64,000 nt of DNA, taken from a virus. The number at the start of each line of letters is the position of its first letter. Position 1 is the first letter of the stretch. The notes below the pieces were generated by a model. It made no database searches and was not told where the DNA came from. It was given only the letters and a program-made list of their open reading frames with translations. The translations under genes were made by a program, and so were the position numbers. Positions 4,691 through 12,610 of the stretch are shown here, in pieces. The stretch covers positions 1 to 64,000 of the IMG/VR virus record IMGVR_UViG_3300043449_000692; one strand, 5' to 3'.

Positions 4691-7051
4691 TCACACCGCG
4701 AGGCATTCACCGATGTGGGTCGCCACCGTGCGGAGCGAACCCTGCGCGATCTGCGTTTCCATGAACGCCTTCGCCAGTGCGCCCTTCGTGGAGGCAGCGT
4801 CCATGCGCTCTTCAGCCTTGTCAAGGAACTGCTGCGCGGTGCGGGACACTTCGCCGTTCGCCTCGCGGAGGAAGCGGTCGGCATCCACCACGATGGCAGA
4901 GTCCCAACCCCAAACATCGCCGCGCAGGAAGCCGTCACGCTTCCAATTGTTGTCCTTGCACACCATGCCGTAGTGCGAGGGGTCAAGGTTCCTACGGTGC
5001 AGCGTCAGACCGATCCAGTGGATCTTCGCGCCAGTGCGGCGGCGGATGATGTCCGCAGCGATCATCGCGTGGGGATACTGCACGGTTTCGGGAATGCCTT
5101 CCGAACCGAACTGGAAGTAACCCGCGAACTTGCGGTAGCCGTACTCGTCCTTCGTGTACTTGCGGAGGCGCGACAGGTCATAGGTCGCACCCGTGCGCGG
5201 ATCAGCGATCACGACAGCCGAACGCTTGGAGTAGTCGCGGCTGTTGGCGGTAGTGCCAGTGACGGCATCCATGTTGAAATCAATGCAGTCGGTCGGCTCA
5301 CCGTCCGTCAGCACGACAGTGTGCGCGATCTGCACACGGGTACGCTTCACGAAAGACTCCACAAGATCAGCAGCAGCAACGAGAGCCGCAGTGGTCGGCG
5401 TACCGTTGAGCGCGTAGCGGTGGTCGCAAGTACCCATCTGACGCCAGTTCCACAGGCAGGTCTTCGCGGCTTCGTACTCCGCACCGTTCATGCGCGAGGA
5501 CAGGAAGTTCAGCATCGTGACATCGCGGGTGACGAGTTGGGCGTTCTTGCGCCGCTTCTGATCGGCATCCCACGCCGCCTCGCGCTCCTGCACAGCGGTC
5601 GCGCTGAGGTAGTCCTTGCCGTTCGTGTACATCTGATCCGAGAAAGCGTACACTTCGAACGGAACGCCGACCTTGCGGCAGAAGTCCGCGAGGATGAACA
5701 ACTGACCAATCGTGGACTGCATGATCGGACTCATGGAGGACGACCAGTCAAGCAGAATCACGATGCCGTGGTTCTTGCCGTCAGCGATGCGCGTGGTGCG
5801 GCGGAAGATGTCCTCGTTCCACTTGTACTGATTCATGCGGAGGGTATCAAGCGAACCCGTCTTCGCCACCGAGGTGCGCCGCCAATTGTCAGCAGCCTTG
5901 CGGCGGTTGAACGCGGTCGCCATCGTGACCGAGGCGGTGGTGTAGTCCGAGATGCGGACAGGCGCACCCATGTAGCGGCTCATGGCAGACGAACGCATAT
6001 CCGAAAGCACGGTCTTGAAGTCCACCACACGCGCCGACTGCGACAGGTTGTCCGCGCTCACGCGCACGATCTCGTCCACGCCGTCACTCGTCTTCGCAAA
6101 CTGCTCAAGAGCCTTCTCAAGGTTCTGATTCGTCTGCGGGGCGATGCTGCTCTGCATCTCGTTGTTCACGACACGCTTACCGTTGTTGCCCTTCGCGGCA
6201 GACTCGCCGTCTTCCTGCGAATCCGAGGGCTTGTCACCCTTCGACTGCGACTGCTCCTGCGAGTCCGACTTCGACTCGTCACCCTTGCCCTTGCCGTTGT
6301 TGGCTTCGGCATCGCTCTCCTGCGGCTCACCAGTCTCGCCTTCGGCATCCACGCCCTCGCCGTCTTCGCCGTCCTCATCGCCCTCGTCCGAGGGAGCAGA
6401 CACGGACTGCTGATCGTCCTGCTGCTGCTGCGCCTTCGCCGCCTGTTCCTGCGCCCACACGATCATGTCCTGCGCGAGGCTCACGACATCCGCCCAAGTA
6501 GCGGTAGTCTCGCCGCGATTCACAAATTCCTGCTCCTCCGCACTGAAGCGGATCACCGTGCCAGCGTGAACGCCACACTTGAAGTGCAGGTTGAAGCGGT
6601 CAGCAAAGATCATGCTGTTCGGCTTTGAAATATCGCCAAAGAACTCGCGCTCCATCAGGGTCTTGTACGCACCGATGAAGTCCGACTTCAGACCACGGAA
6701 CTTCGCCTGAATCATGCGCTCAATACGCGCGTCCTCAACGATGTTGAGGTACTGCTTCGCAGTGTCCTTGTCGCAACCCGTGGCGGCAGCGACCGAATCA
6801 ATCGCGGTGCGCCAACCGTCCGCAGGAGTGAACAGGGCGTGAGCCACTTCGTGACCCACAAGCATATCGTACAGCGCACCGCTGGCGTTCGACCACAGCG
6901 GGAGGTGCAGACTGCGCGTCTTCAGGTCAAAGAACGCGGTCGGGATGTTCTGGTGGACCACCGAAATGTTTTCAGTGGCAAGCAGACGCGCCAGCATGGA
7001 CTTCGCGGCGGTAGGTGCGGTCGGGAGAGCGGTAGTCAGAGTCGGAACCAT
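4691..7051 (-). CDS. cobT: CobT-like protein with HExxH-type N-domain and VWA domain
   Basis: A protein of 786 residues. The N-domain has HEVAH (67-71) followed by NIVEDARIE (103-111), matching the H-x3-H plus E-x-A-R-x-E pattern of CobT and related metallopeptidase-like domains. A low-complexity acidic linker (about 218-290) leads to a C-terminal VWA domain with MIDAS DWSSS (435-439) and LTDGEPTD (about 577-584). This is the CobT/ChlD plan: the VWA part binds an AAA+ ring, here the CobS-like protein next door. The start at 7051 was chosen because it lies 6 nt after a TACAAT box; the longer frame to 7306 runs through the promoter. The HExxH could mean a protease rather than a chelatase. Confidence 0.85.
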   Translation of the reverse strand: MVPTLTTALPTAPTAAKSMLARLLATENISVVHQNIPTAFFDLKTRSLHLPLWSNASGALYDMLVGHEVAHALFTPADGWRTAIDSVAAATGCDKDTAKQYLNIVEDARIERMIQAKFRGLKSDFIGAYKTLMEREFFGDISKPNSMIFADRFNLHFKCGVHAGTVIRFSAEEQEFVNRGETTATWADVVSLAQDMIVWAQEQAAKAQQQQDDQQSVSAPSDEGDEDGEDGEGVDAEGETGEPQESDAEANNGKGKGDESKSDSQEQSQSKGDKPSDSQEDGESAAKGNNGKRVVNNEMQSSIAPQTNQNLEKALEQFAKTSDGVDEIVRVSADNLSQSARVVDFKTVLSDMRSSAMSRYMGAPVRISDYTTASVTMATAFNRRKAADNWRRTSVAKTGSLDTLRMNQYKWNEDIFRRTTRIADGKNHGIVILLDWSSSMSPIMQSTIGQLFILADFCRKVGVPFEVYAFSDQMYTNGKDYLSATAVQEREAAWDADQKRRKNAQLVTRDVTMLNFLSSRMNGAEYEAAKTCLWNWRQMGTCDHRYALNGTPTTAALVAAADLVESFVKRTRVQIAHTVVLTDGEPTDCIDFNMDAVTGTTANSRDYSKRSAVVIADPRTGATYDLSRLRKYTKDEYGYRKFAGYFQFGSEGIPETVQYPHAMIAADIIRRRTGAKIHWIGLTLHRRNLDPSHYGMVCKDNNWKRDGFLRGDVWGWDSAIVVDADRFLREANGEVSRTAQQFLDKAEERMDAASTKGALAKAFMETQIAQGSLRTVATHIGECLAV

Positions 7052-7057
7052 GCCTAA

Positions 7058-7086
7058 ATTGTACTGGAAAATAGGCGTTTCTGCAA
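7058..7086 (-). promoter_or_regulatory. Sigma70-type promoter of the CobT-like gene
   Basis: Minus strand: TTGCAG (7081-7086), 17-bp spacer, TACAAT (7058-7063). The ATG begins 6 nt after the -10, which places +1 on the A of ATG. Confidence 0.75.
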
Positions 7087-7131
7087 GCGTCACCCGCCGA
7101 AAATCGTAAATCCTTGTCAAATAAGGGGTTA

Positions 7132-7153
7132 CGGGGACAGCGAGGTCCGATAA
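7132..7153. repeat. Shared upstream element, copy 2 (CobT-like gene)
   Basis: CGGGGACAGCGAGGTCCGATAA, matching 4609-4629 except for one substitution and one inserted base. Here the core also forms CGAGGT-CCGATA-ACCTCG, a perfect 6-bp inverted repeat. It lies 45 bp upstream of the -35 box. Confidence 0.65.
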
Positions 7154-7282
7154 CCTCGCAGGGGGGCGCGTCTGCCCCGTTCCCGCGCCCCGAATATTCC
7201 AATCGCGCTCACCTGCGCGTGTCCAGGCTGTCGAGAGAGCGGACGGAATGAATCCATTAACACCGCACTTAATGGGTACAGT

Positions 7283-7296
7283 CACGAGTACTCGTG
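7283..7296. repeat. Perfect 14-bp palindrome
   Basis: CACGAGTACTCGTG, exact dyad symmetry, in the middle of the divergent region. This is the expected shape of a dimeric repressor site. Confidence 0.6.
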
Positions 7297-7381
7297 CGCC
7301 CAGCACGCAGGCAGCCCAGCAGCACCAATTTTTGAATGCGAACTAAAGTAGTTCCCGCCCCTATTCTTCGCGGATTTCCCC

Positions 7382-7390
7382 TGCTACAAT
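7382..7390 (+). promoter_or_regulatory. Extended -10 promoter for the gene at 7417
   Basis: TGCTACAAT, an extended -10 element; no good -35 is visible at the proper distance. A leader of about 20 nt with GGAGG precedes the ATG at 7417. Confidence 0.5.
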
Positions 7391-7416
7391 GACAACATAC
7401 AAGTGGAGGATTACCA

Positions 7417-7836
7417 ATGGCTTACCTCAAAAACCCGCGAGTACAGCACTTCCTCAAAACCATCCGATCACAATGCAAGAAGTGTAATGTACGCTTCACC
7501 CTTTCCAGTGGCTACGAAGTAAACGGCGGCGGTGAACGCTGCCAAGGCTATTTCTTGGAACCGTGGCATCAGCGCGGACACCAAGGCGAACTGCGTGTGG
7601 CAATCGGTGGTCGCCGCACCTCTGACTGGCTCTACACCCTTGCCCATGAGTACGCCCACTTTCAGCAGTGGATGCGGGATGACCCCATCTACCGAGAGCG
7701 GGACTACATGACACTAGAAGTACAGACCGAAGCCGAGGCACTAGAACTGTGCAGAAAGTTTAAATTGCCTATTCCACGCCGTGTACTGCTGAAGGAACAC
7801 CGCAAGTACATGAAGAAACTTGCACGGGAGTGCTGA
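7417..7836 (+). CDS. HExxH zinc metallopeptidase-like protein, 139 aa
   Basis: The core LAHEYAHFQQW (about residues 75-85) is a metallopeptidase HExxH helix, and TEAEALELCRKF about 20 residues later can supply the third ligand, as in SprT/ImmA-type small peptidases. The N-terminal pair CKKC may bind another zinc or be structural. There is no signal peptide, so it acts in the cytoplasm. GGAGG lies 7 nt before the ATG. With the FmdB-like gene that follows it opens a short plus-strand unit ending at the terminator at 8901. The substrate is unknown; host repressor or repair-protein cleavage are possibilities. Confidence 0.7.
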   Translation: MAYLKNPRVQHFLKTIRSQCKKCNVRFTLSSGYEVNGGGERCQGYFLEPWHQRGHQGELRVAIGGRRTSDWLYTLAHEYAHFQQWMRDDPIYRERDYMTLEVQTEAEALELCRKFKLPIPRRVLLKEHRKYMKKLAREC

Positions 7837-7871
7837 TTGCGTAGCCATACATAGGTGTAGGAGACTACACT

Positions 7872-8156
7872 ATGCCCACCTATGAGTACCAGTGCCGTGC
7901 GTGTCAACACGCTTTCGAAGACATTCAGAAAATCGCAGACCGTGACCTACCGTGTGCTGCGCCCTGCCCACAGTGCAGGAAGCGCAAAGTGGTGCGCGGT
8001 ATCTCTCTGCCTGTGACAGGTGCGGATGCCACGGTGGGACCAGGCGCAGACTTCAAAGAATTGGCGCGGAAGATGGGGCGTGGTCTACCGAAGAGTGCGC
8101 GGGAAAATATGGAACGCGCTGCCTCTCTGCGTGGTCGCAAGTACGGACCCCAATAA
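7872..8156 (+). CDS. FmdB-type zinc-ribbon protein, 94 aa
   Basis: The N-terminus MPTYEYQCRACQHAF with a second pair CPQCRKRKV is the zinc ribbon of the FmdB family (small putative regulators found in bacteria and many phages). Residues 45-94 are a basic tail with SARENMERAASLRGRKYG. An AGGAGA site lies 7 nt before the ATG. The gene follows the HExxH gene by 35 nt. The family's exact role is unknown; a DNA- or RNA-binding regulator is usually assumed. Confidence 0.8.
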   Translation: MPTYEYQCRACQHAFEDIQKIADRDLPCAAPCPQCRKRKVVRGISLPVTGADATVGPGADFKELARKMGRGLPKSARENMERAASLRGRKYGPQ

Positions 8157-8210
8157 ACGCATTCACACGCACAACCCTATTATTCCACAGCATACGAAAG
8201 GTGGGGCGTA

Positions 8211-8444
8211 GTGTCGCAAAGTGGGGCTACATTCTCAAATATTCTCCCAAATCCTCATTCTGGCTGCACCAGTGCGGGTTTCGGTCTAGGCGATGCAATT
8301 TCATCCATTACACACGCTCTAGGCATTCCCGAGTGTGCCTCATGTGGTAAACGGCGAGCGTTCTTTAATCGTTTGCTACGCATCTCCTCTGCATCTACCC
8401 CTCTGGAAGGCTACATAATTTCACAACAGGAGAAACCCCGATGA
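8211..8444 (+). CDS. Small conserved phage protein with CxxC, 77 aa
   Basis: GTG start at 8211 behind AAAGGTGGGG. The middle segment LGDAISSITHALGIPECASCGKRR is split by a CxxC pair (CASC) and ends in basic residues; similar GLGD...ITH.LGI...C..C.KR segments recur in small phage proteins of unknown role (from memory, not searched). The last codons overlap the next gene by 4 nt (ATGA), a sign of translational coupling. It may bind zinc. No function is assigned. Confidence 0.7.
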   Translation: MSQSGATFSNILPNPHSGCTSAGFGLGDAISSITHALGIPECASCGKRRAFFNRLLRISSASTPLEGYIISQQEKPR

Positions 8445-8896
8445 ACCCATTCCGCGTAGACCCCAATCCCGATCTGACCCGCACCATCTCTGAAATTGTT
8501 GCTCCAAAAGGCAAGAAGACCCCGAAGGGCGAGCCGAAGGCGACCGACCCCAAAGGTGGCAAGTACGGTGGCAAGGTAGCCGTAGCCGAATCCCACACCC
8601 GCGCCCAATTGGAAAAGTTAAGCACCACCCGTCTGCGTGAACTAAAGAAGAAGTACGAGGCGTTGGTACTGAAGGGTGATCGGGATGCCTCCCGTGAACT
8701 GGCAGACATCCGTGGGATTCTGCGGTCGAAGGGTGCAGGACACGCTCTAGAGGAAGCCTCCGCGTGTGAGCGGGCAGCACTGGCACGGCTGAAAGCCGCC
8801 AATGCCGAAGACCTACAGGACAAGCCAGGTGCGGCAGGAGAAGCCGCCCACAAGCGGCTCCATAAGACCATAGGAAAATTCCTCAAAGGGCAGTGA
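8441..8896 (+). CDS. Hypothetical basic helical protein, 151 aa
   Basis: I do not recognise this protein. The first 50 residues are basic and disordered (PKGKKTPKGEPKATDPKGG); the remainder is helical with charged heptads (residues 55-100) and an Ala-rich end. Coupled to the previous gene by ATGA overlap, and the last gene before the terminator at 8901-8923. The composition suggests nucleic-acid binding or a scaffold-like role, but that is inference. Confidence 0.65.
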   Translation: MNPFRVDPNPDLTRTISEIVAPKGKKTPKGEPKATDPKGGKYGGKVAVAESHTRAQLEKLSTTRLRELKKKYEALVLKGDRDASRELADIRGILRSKGAGHALEEASACERAALARLKAANAEDLQDKPGAAGEAAHKRLHKTIGKFLKGQ

Positions 8897-8900
8897 TCCC

Positions 8901-8923
8901 AAACCCCCGCAAGGGGGTTTTTC
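8901..8923 (+). terminator. Rho-independent terminator
   Basis: AAACCCCC-GCAA-GGGGGTTT followed by TTTTC: 8-bp stem, GCAA tetraloop and T run. It separates the small plus-strand unit from the late region that starts 7 bp downstream. Confidence 0.93.
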
Positions 8924-8929
8924 TTCAGG

Positions 8930-8936
8930 CTAAATA
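8930..8936 (+). promoter_or_regulatory. Late promoter CTAAATA, leaderless geometry
   Basis: CTAAATA with only 5 nt (AGGGC) before the ATG at 8942. In T4 late promoters +1 lies about 6 nt after this box, so the mRNA would begin at the ATG. Confidence 0.65.
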
Positions 8937-8941
8937 AGGGC

Positions 8942-9679
8942 ATGAAGGGATTCCGCCAGTACATCTCCGAGCGTCTTGCCATTGAGGACAACCCCAATGC
9001 GTACTTCCCGCCCACCGAGCGGTACACACCGACCGCAGCGGATCGTGCATGGGATCGCCGCCAGGCGCGCAAGTACGGTGCTGTCATGGCTCGCGCCGCT
9101 GCCCTTGCGATGGCAGCAGCACGGCGCAAGAGCGGTCGCAAAGGGTTCCCGTGGATGGGTGGCGGCAACACGCCAGGCTGGTGGCATCCGCAGCGGGGGT
9201 GGTTCACCTTCTCCCACTCCGAAGACCTGCAACCGCAGTTCCATGTGACGCAGATCGTGAAAGACCCGAAGCGGTTCGGCATCTCCACCGCTGAACTGAA
9301 CAGGGCGTTGGCAGCGGAAGCGCAGTACCTGAACTCGCTGAACCGAAAGTACTACGACAGCGAAGGCACGGACTATCCCTACGATGAGGACTTTACCCGC
9401 GCCGCGATTCTGAACGGCAGCATTGATCTTGCCTACGAGGTGCAGCGTCTGGCGTACAGCAAGGGATGGCTGAAGGTGTACAGCGGCGGCAGATTCGGAG
9501 GATCGCCCACCCTTGAGGGCATGAACAACACCTCCATCCGCGCAGCACTCCGCGAGATCAGCCGCGCTCCTGCCACGCTCAACAGCGCGGACGGCATGGT
9601 GGAGGTGATTCGCGTGGGCGGTGCGCGAGGCACCGAGGTGTACAAGTGGACTCGTCCACGGGAATGGCAGACCGCATGA
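8942..9679 (+). CDS. Candidate head-packaged protein with capsid-targeting N-terminus, 245 aa
   Basis: Begins MKGFRQYISER, which fits the T4-type capsid-targeting pattern (M-K-x-F/Y-x-x-x-I/L-x-E) with a possible prohead-protease site after ISE. The remainder is not recognised: basic helices (residues 40-75), then an aromatic stretch GGGNTPGWWHPQRGWF (about 78-93) and an alpha/beta C-terminus. It is the first gene of a tight group (8942-12019) in which each gene overlaps the next by ATGA and each starts with the same kind of N-terminus. Transcription starts from the late promoter 5 nt upstream. Packaging in the head is inferred from the N-terminus only. Confidence 0.7.
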   Translation: MKGFRQYISERLAIEDNPNAYFPPTERYTPTAADRAWDRRQARKYGAVMARAAALAMAAARRKSGRKGFPWMGGGNTPGWWHPQRGWFTFSHSEDLQPQFHVTQIVKDPKRFGISTAELNRALAAEAQYLNSLNRKYYDSEGTDYPYDEDFTRAAILNGSIDLAYEVQRLAYSKGWLKVYSGGRFGGSPTLEGMNNTSIRAALREISRAPATLNSADGMVEVIRVGGARGTEVYKWTRPREWQTA

Positions 9680-10227
9680 GGTCGTTCCGCGACCATCTCC
9701 GCGAAGCCGTGCTTGCACGCAAGCCACTCGTTAAGCGAGCGGGCAAGGTGAAGTCTGATCCTAAAACTGTACAGGCACTGAAAAAAGAGTTTACTCACAA
9801 CGGTGTCACATGGATCAACTACACCGACATTGGACACGACAATCCCATGCCGTGGCTGCTTCAGAAGTGGGGGATGAGTGCCACCGAAACATCACGCGAT
9901 CTCCTGCCGCTGCTGTGGTGGGTGGACAAGAAGGGCAATGTGGTGATTTGGGAGATTCCTCCCGATCAACACGCGGGTGATGTGATCCATGACGAGATTC
10001 CCGAGTACAAGCGCGAGAGCCTGCCCCGCTTCCACGGCATGACGCAGTACCAAGGACGCATTGACCGCATTCGCAAGACCATCACCATGATCTCTGGTGC
10101 AACCGACAGCATACTCGCACAACGCGCACTGCAACGGGGCAAGGGTCGCGTTGCGTCCACGCTGTCACGAATGTTCAAGGGCTACACGATCATTGACCGC
10201 GATGCAGAAGGAGCGATTGAACTATGA
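9676..10227 (+). CDS. Candidate head-packaged protein, 183 aa
   Basis: Start MRSFRDHLREA at 9676, chosen over an in-frame ATG at 9646 because it overlaps the previous stop as ATGA and gives the capsid-targeting N-terminus with a canonical L-R-E/A cleavage site. The body is unknown; residues 60-110 contain WVDKKGNVVIWEIPPDQHAGDV, an acidic-aromatic beta region, and the C-terminus is basic. By analogy with T4 internal proteins it would be cut during head maturation and injected with the DNA. Confidence 0.7.
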   Translation: MRSFRDHLREAVLARKPLVKRAGKVKSDPKTVQALKKEFTHNGVTWINYTDIGHDNPMPWLLQKWGMSATETSRDLLPLLWWVDKKGNVVIWEIPPDQHAGDVIHDEIPEYKRESLPRFHGMTQYQGRIDRIRKTITMISGATDSILAQRALQRGKGRVASTLSRMFKGYTIIDRDAEGAIEL

Positions 10228-10748
10228 AATCGTTCACCGATCACCTCTGCGAGGGCATGGAACACGGCGACCGCCCGAAGCCGAAGCCCGAGTATTTCAA
10301 GCACCCATTCAGCATCAGCGGCAAGATCGTGCAATTGTATCCCATGTACGGTGTGCCAGTGAAGACGAAGAGTTACATCAGAATACGCTCCTCCATCGGT
10401 GATCGGGAGGGATACGCAGCAGGACAGGCTTCTCCTGGTCAGAAAGCGTATGATGCGAAGATGAGCGTGTGGCGATGGCGCGTTCGCATTCAGACAGATG
10501 AAGGCTGGATGCTCATGGGCTACATCGGCAGCACAAAGACGAAGGAATCGCTGCCGCCCATTCGCTTGGGCGATACCGTTGAAGTCACGAATCTCATTCT
10601 GTCTGTTCGCACAGGCGGAAGCCAGATGACATACGCTGATCCGTTCATCAAGGGCGGCTACAGCACAACTTCAGACAAAGAGGTGGACTACCGCTCCGCG
10701 AAGTTCTCGCGTCAACTCCACGGAAAGGTGAAGCGTAAAGCCGTATGA
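10224..10748 (+). CDS. Candidate head-packaged protein, 174 aa
   Basis: N-terminus MKSFTDHLCEG, again with an L-x-E/G site like that used by the T4 prohead protease. The remainder is beta-rich (WMLMGYIGSTKTKE, then RLGDTVEVTNLILSVRTGG), which could be an OB-like nucleic-acid-binding barrel, ending in the basic tail QLHGKVKRKAV. It overlaps both neighbours by 4 nt (ATGA). No enzyme motif is visible. Confidence 0.7.
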   Translation: MKSFTDHLCEGMEHGDRPKPKPEYFKHPFSISGKIVQLYPMYGVPVKTKSYIRIRSSIGDREGYAAGQASPGQKAYDAKMSVWRWRVRIQTDEGWMLMGYIGSTKTKESLPPIRLGDTVEVTNLILSVRTGGSQMTYADPFIKGGYSTTSDKEVDYRSAKFSRQLHGKVKRKAV

Positions 10749-12019
10749 TAGACTTCCGCTCTTATCTGGTCGAACTTTTCGAGCGTCCGTACCCTGTGCG
10801 CGAGTACAAGCGGCTCGGAAGCGGTATTGCCACATTGGAAATCACATACCATGCCCAAGTTGATGGTGGCAAGGACTTGATGATTGACATCACGAACATC
10901 GGCAAGGGATGGGAAATCAACTTCACGCTTGACGGCTCACATGAACTCACTCACGCAGGAAAACCTTATCGCATCTTGGCAACGGTGGTTGCAGCAGTGA
11001 AACTGTTTCTTAAGTGGCATACCGAAGCGTGGGGTGAGTTGCCGAAGCAGTTTGACATGATTTCCAAAACAACCGAAGGCAAGCGCGATGCGGTGTACAC
11101 TGCACTCATGCAACGGTTCGGCAAGGAGTACGGCTACAAGATTGTGAATCGTTCAACCATAAATCGTCAATTCCGTCCCGAAGATCAGCGCACCGTGACC
11201 ACGGCTAAACTGGCAGAGGCTGTTGCTGCTTCCGCCAAGCGCAAGGCTCTCCGTGTATTTGACTTTGATGACACGCTCGTACACACGAACGCGCCTGTGG
11301 GATTGGTGCGTGACGGCAAGCGTGTGCGCGACCTCACCTCTATGCGGTTCCGAGACTACATCTTGCAACCAGGCGAGTCATACGATTTCAGTGCAGCGAA
11401 TGAGGTGATTGATCCGCGACCTATTGGTGCAGTGCTGAAGGTGCTGCGTCAGGTTCTTGCACAGGGCAAGGACACCGTGATCCTCACGGGACGCGCAGAC
11501 GGAGCAGCGGTGCAGCGTTGGTTGAAGACTATCGGTATCACCATTCCCGTGTTCACGGTGGGTCACGCGGATGCCACGCACACATCCATTGCACAGCGAA
11601 AGCGTGACTGGTTGGTTAACGCAATCGAACAGGGCTACAACGACATTGAGTTTTTTGATGACAACGCAAAGAACATTCAGTATGCGAACACACTGAAATC
11701 TGAATTCCCCCACATCAAACTTCGCACCCGATTGGTGAAATACAAGTCCAAGCAGGGAGTGCATGAGGAGCGGGACTACAAAGCCGAATACGCAAAAATG
11801 TACGGTGGCGACAATCCCACTCCAAAGCAACGCCGCGCCATGAAGAAGAAGACTGCGCGAAAGCGTGTGCTTCGGCGCATGGGTCGTGAAGGTCGCTCGA
11901 ATGACGGCAAAGAGATTGACCACAAGAACGGAAACGCACTGGATTCGCGTCCGTCCAACCTGCGATTGGTGGCTCGGCACACCAACAGGTCAAAGGACAA
12001 CAACAAGTGGCGCAAATGA
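10745..12019 (+). CDS. HAD phosphatase-HNH nuclease fusion with targeting N-terminus
   Basis: A three-part protein of 424 residues. Residues 1-12 (MIDFRSYLVELF) fit the capsid-targeting pattern. Residues 168-335 are a HAD phosphatase: FDFDDTL (D173, D175), ILTGR (248), a basic residue near 286 and FFDDN (304-308); phage polynucleotide 3'-phosphatases are of this type. Residues 380-424 are a small HNH-like domain with IDHKNGNALDSRPSNLRLV. A phosphatase joined to a nuclease suggests DNA- or RNA-end processing soon after injection (inference). It is the last of four ATGA-linked genes. Confidence 0.8.
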   Translation: MIDFRSYLVELFERPYPVREYKRLGSGIATLEITYHAQVDGGKDLMIDITNIGKGWEINFTLDGSHELTHAGKPYRILATVVAAVKLFLKWHTEAWGELPKQFDMISKTTEGKRDAVYTALMQRFGKEYGYKIVNRSTINRQFRPEDQRTVTTAKLAEAVAASAKRKALRVFDFDDTLVHTNAPVGLVRDGKRVRDLTSMRFRDYILQPGESYDFSAANEVIDPRPIGAVLKVLRQVLAQGKDTVILTGRADGAAVQRWLKTIGITIPVFTVGHADATHTSIAQRKRDWLVNAIEQGYNDIEFFDDNAKNIQYANTLKSEFPHIKLRTRLVKYKSKQGVHEERDYKAEYAKMYGGDNPTPKQRRAMKKKTARKRVLRRMGREGRSNDGKEIDHKNGNALDSRPSNLRLVARHTNRSKDNNKWRK

Positions 12020-12053
12020 AAAATAGAATGCCAACGGCAACCCGCTGGCGTTA

Positions 12054-12060
12054 CTAAATA
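12054..12060 (+). promoter_or_regulatory. Late promoter CTAAATA
   Basis: CTAAATA 37 nt upstream of the ATG at 12098, with AAGGAG in the leader. Confidence 0.65.
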
Positions 12061-12097
12061 ATGGTACAAGCCAAAACCGCTTACAAGGAGAACTCTT

Positions 12098-12586
12098 ATG
12101 GCATTCACAGCAGGCTCACCCGAACTCGCAAAGGCACTCAAACTGGCATCCATTCTTTCAGCAGTACACCAGACTGGTGCTTCACTGGCAGGATATACGG
12201 GTGCAGTGTTTATCGAAAATCACGCACGGGAACTAGGATTCGGCATCACTGGCATCACTACAGCCGCCGTGTTCCCTGCTTTCGGACAGGCAGGCACCAC
12301 CACGAATGTGGCTGGCGTGCTTGGAGCGGGAAATGGATCGCTCACCGCTGCTTTGCAGAACCCCACTGGTCTGACCCGTGGAATCGGTGGAGTCGTTTTT
12401 GGTCCTCTCGCAGGAACCACAGTGGGAATCTATCTTCACAGATTTGTGCGTGACGGTTCTGATGGCGCGACTGCACAAGCAGGCACCACATTTGAGTCAT
12501 TCCGATCAGGAACCGCTATCAACGGTGGATTCACTGCTTGCGTGTTCTTCGGTGGTGCAATCGGTTCAACTGGAACTGTTTCTTGA
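12098..12586 (+). CDS. Small virion-surface-type protein, 162 aa
   Basis: Gly/Ala/Thr-rich sequence without charged clusters (GQAGTTTNVAGVLGAGNGS, then AGTTVGIYLHRF), the composition of a beta-structured or decoration-type virion protein. It has its own late promoter and a strong AAGGAG site, pointing to high late expression. It precedes the SGNH tail protein by 24 nt. The function is inferred only from composition and context. Confidence 0.6.
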   Translation: MAFTAGSPELAKALKLASILSAVHQTGASLAGYTGAVFIENHARELGFGITGITTAAVFPAFGQAGTTTNVAGVLGAGNGSLTAALQNPTGLTRGIGGVVFGPLAGTTVGIYLHRFVRDGSDGATAQAGTTFESFRSGTAINGGFTACVFFGGAIGSTGTVS

Positions 12587-12610
12587 GATAAAAAACAGGA
12601 GAAAAACAAC

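Larger units (their letters stand above)
7052..7416. other. Divergent intergenic region with promoters and palindromes
   Basis: 365 bases without a gene, between the CobT-like gene (minus) and the HExxH gene (plus). They hold the promoter at 7058-7086, shared element copy 2 (7132-7153), an inverted repeat CATTAA/TTAATG near 7255-7274, a 14-bp palindrome at 7283-7296 and an extended -10 at 7382-7390. Confidence 0.7.

Noticed and set aside
4670-6628. 652-codon open frame on the plus strand opposite the CobT-like gene
   Set aside because: Antisense shadow of a strongly biased coding frame; the minus strand has the VWA and HExxH motifs and a promoter.
12020-12053. Terminator between 12019 and 12054
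   Set aside because: GCCAACGG...CGCTGGC pairs imperfectly and has no T run after it; too weak to call.
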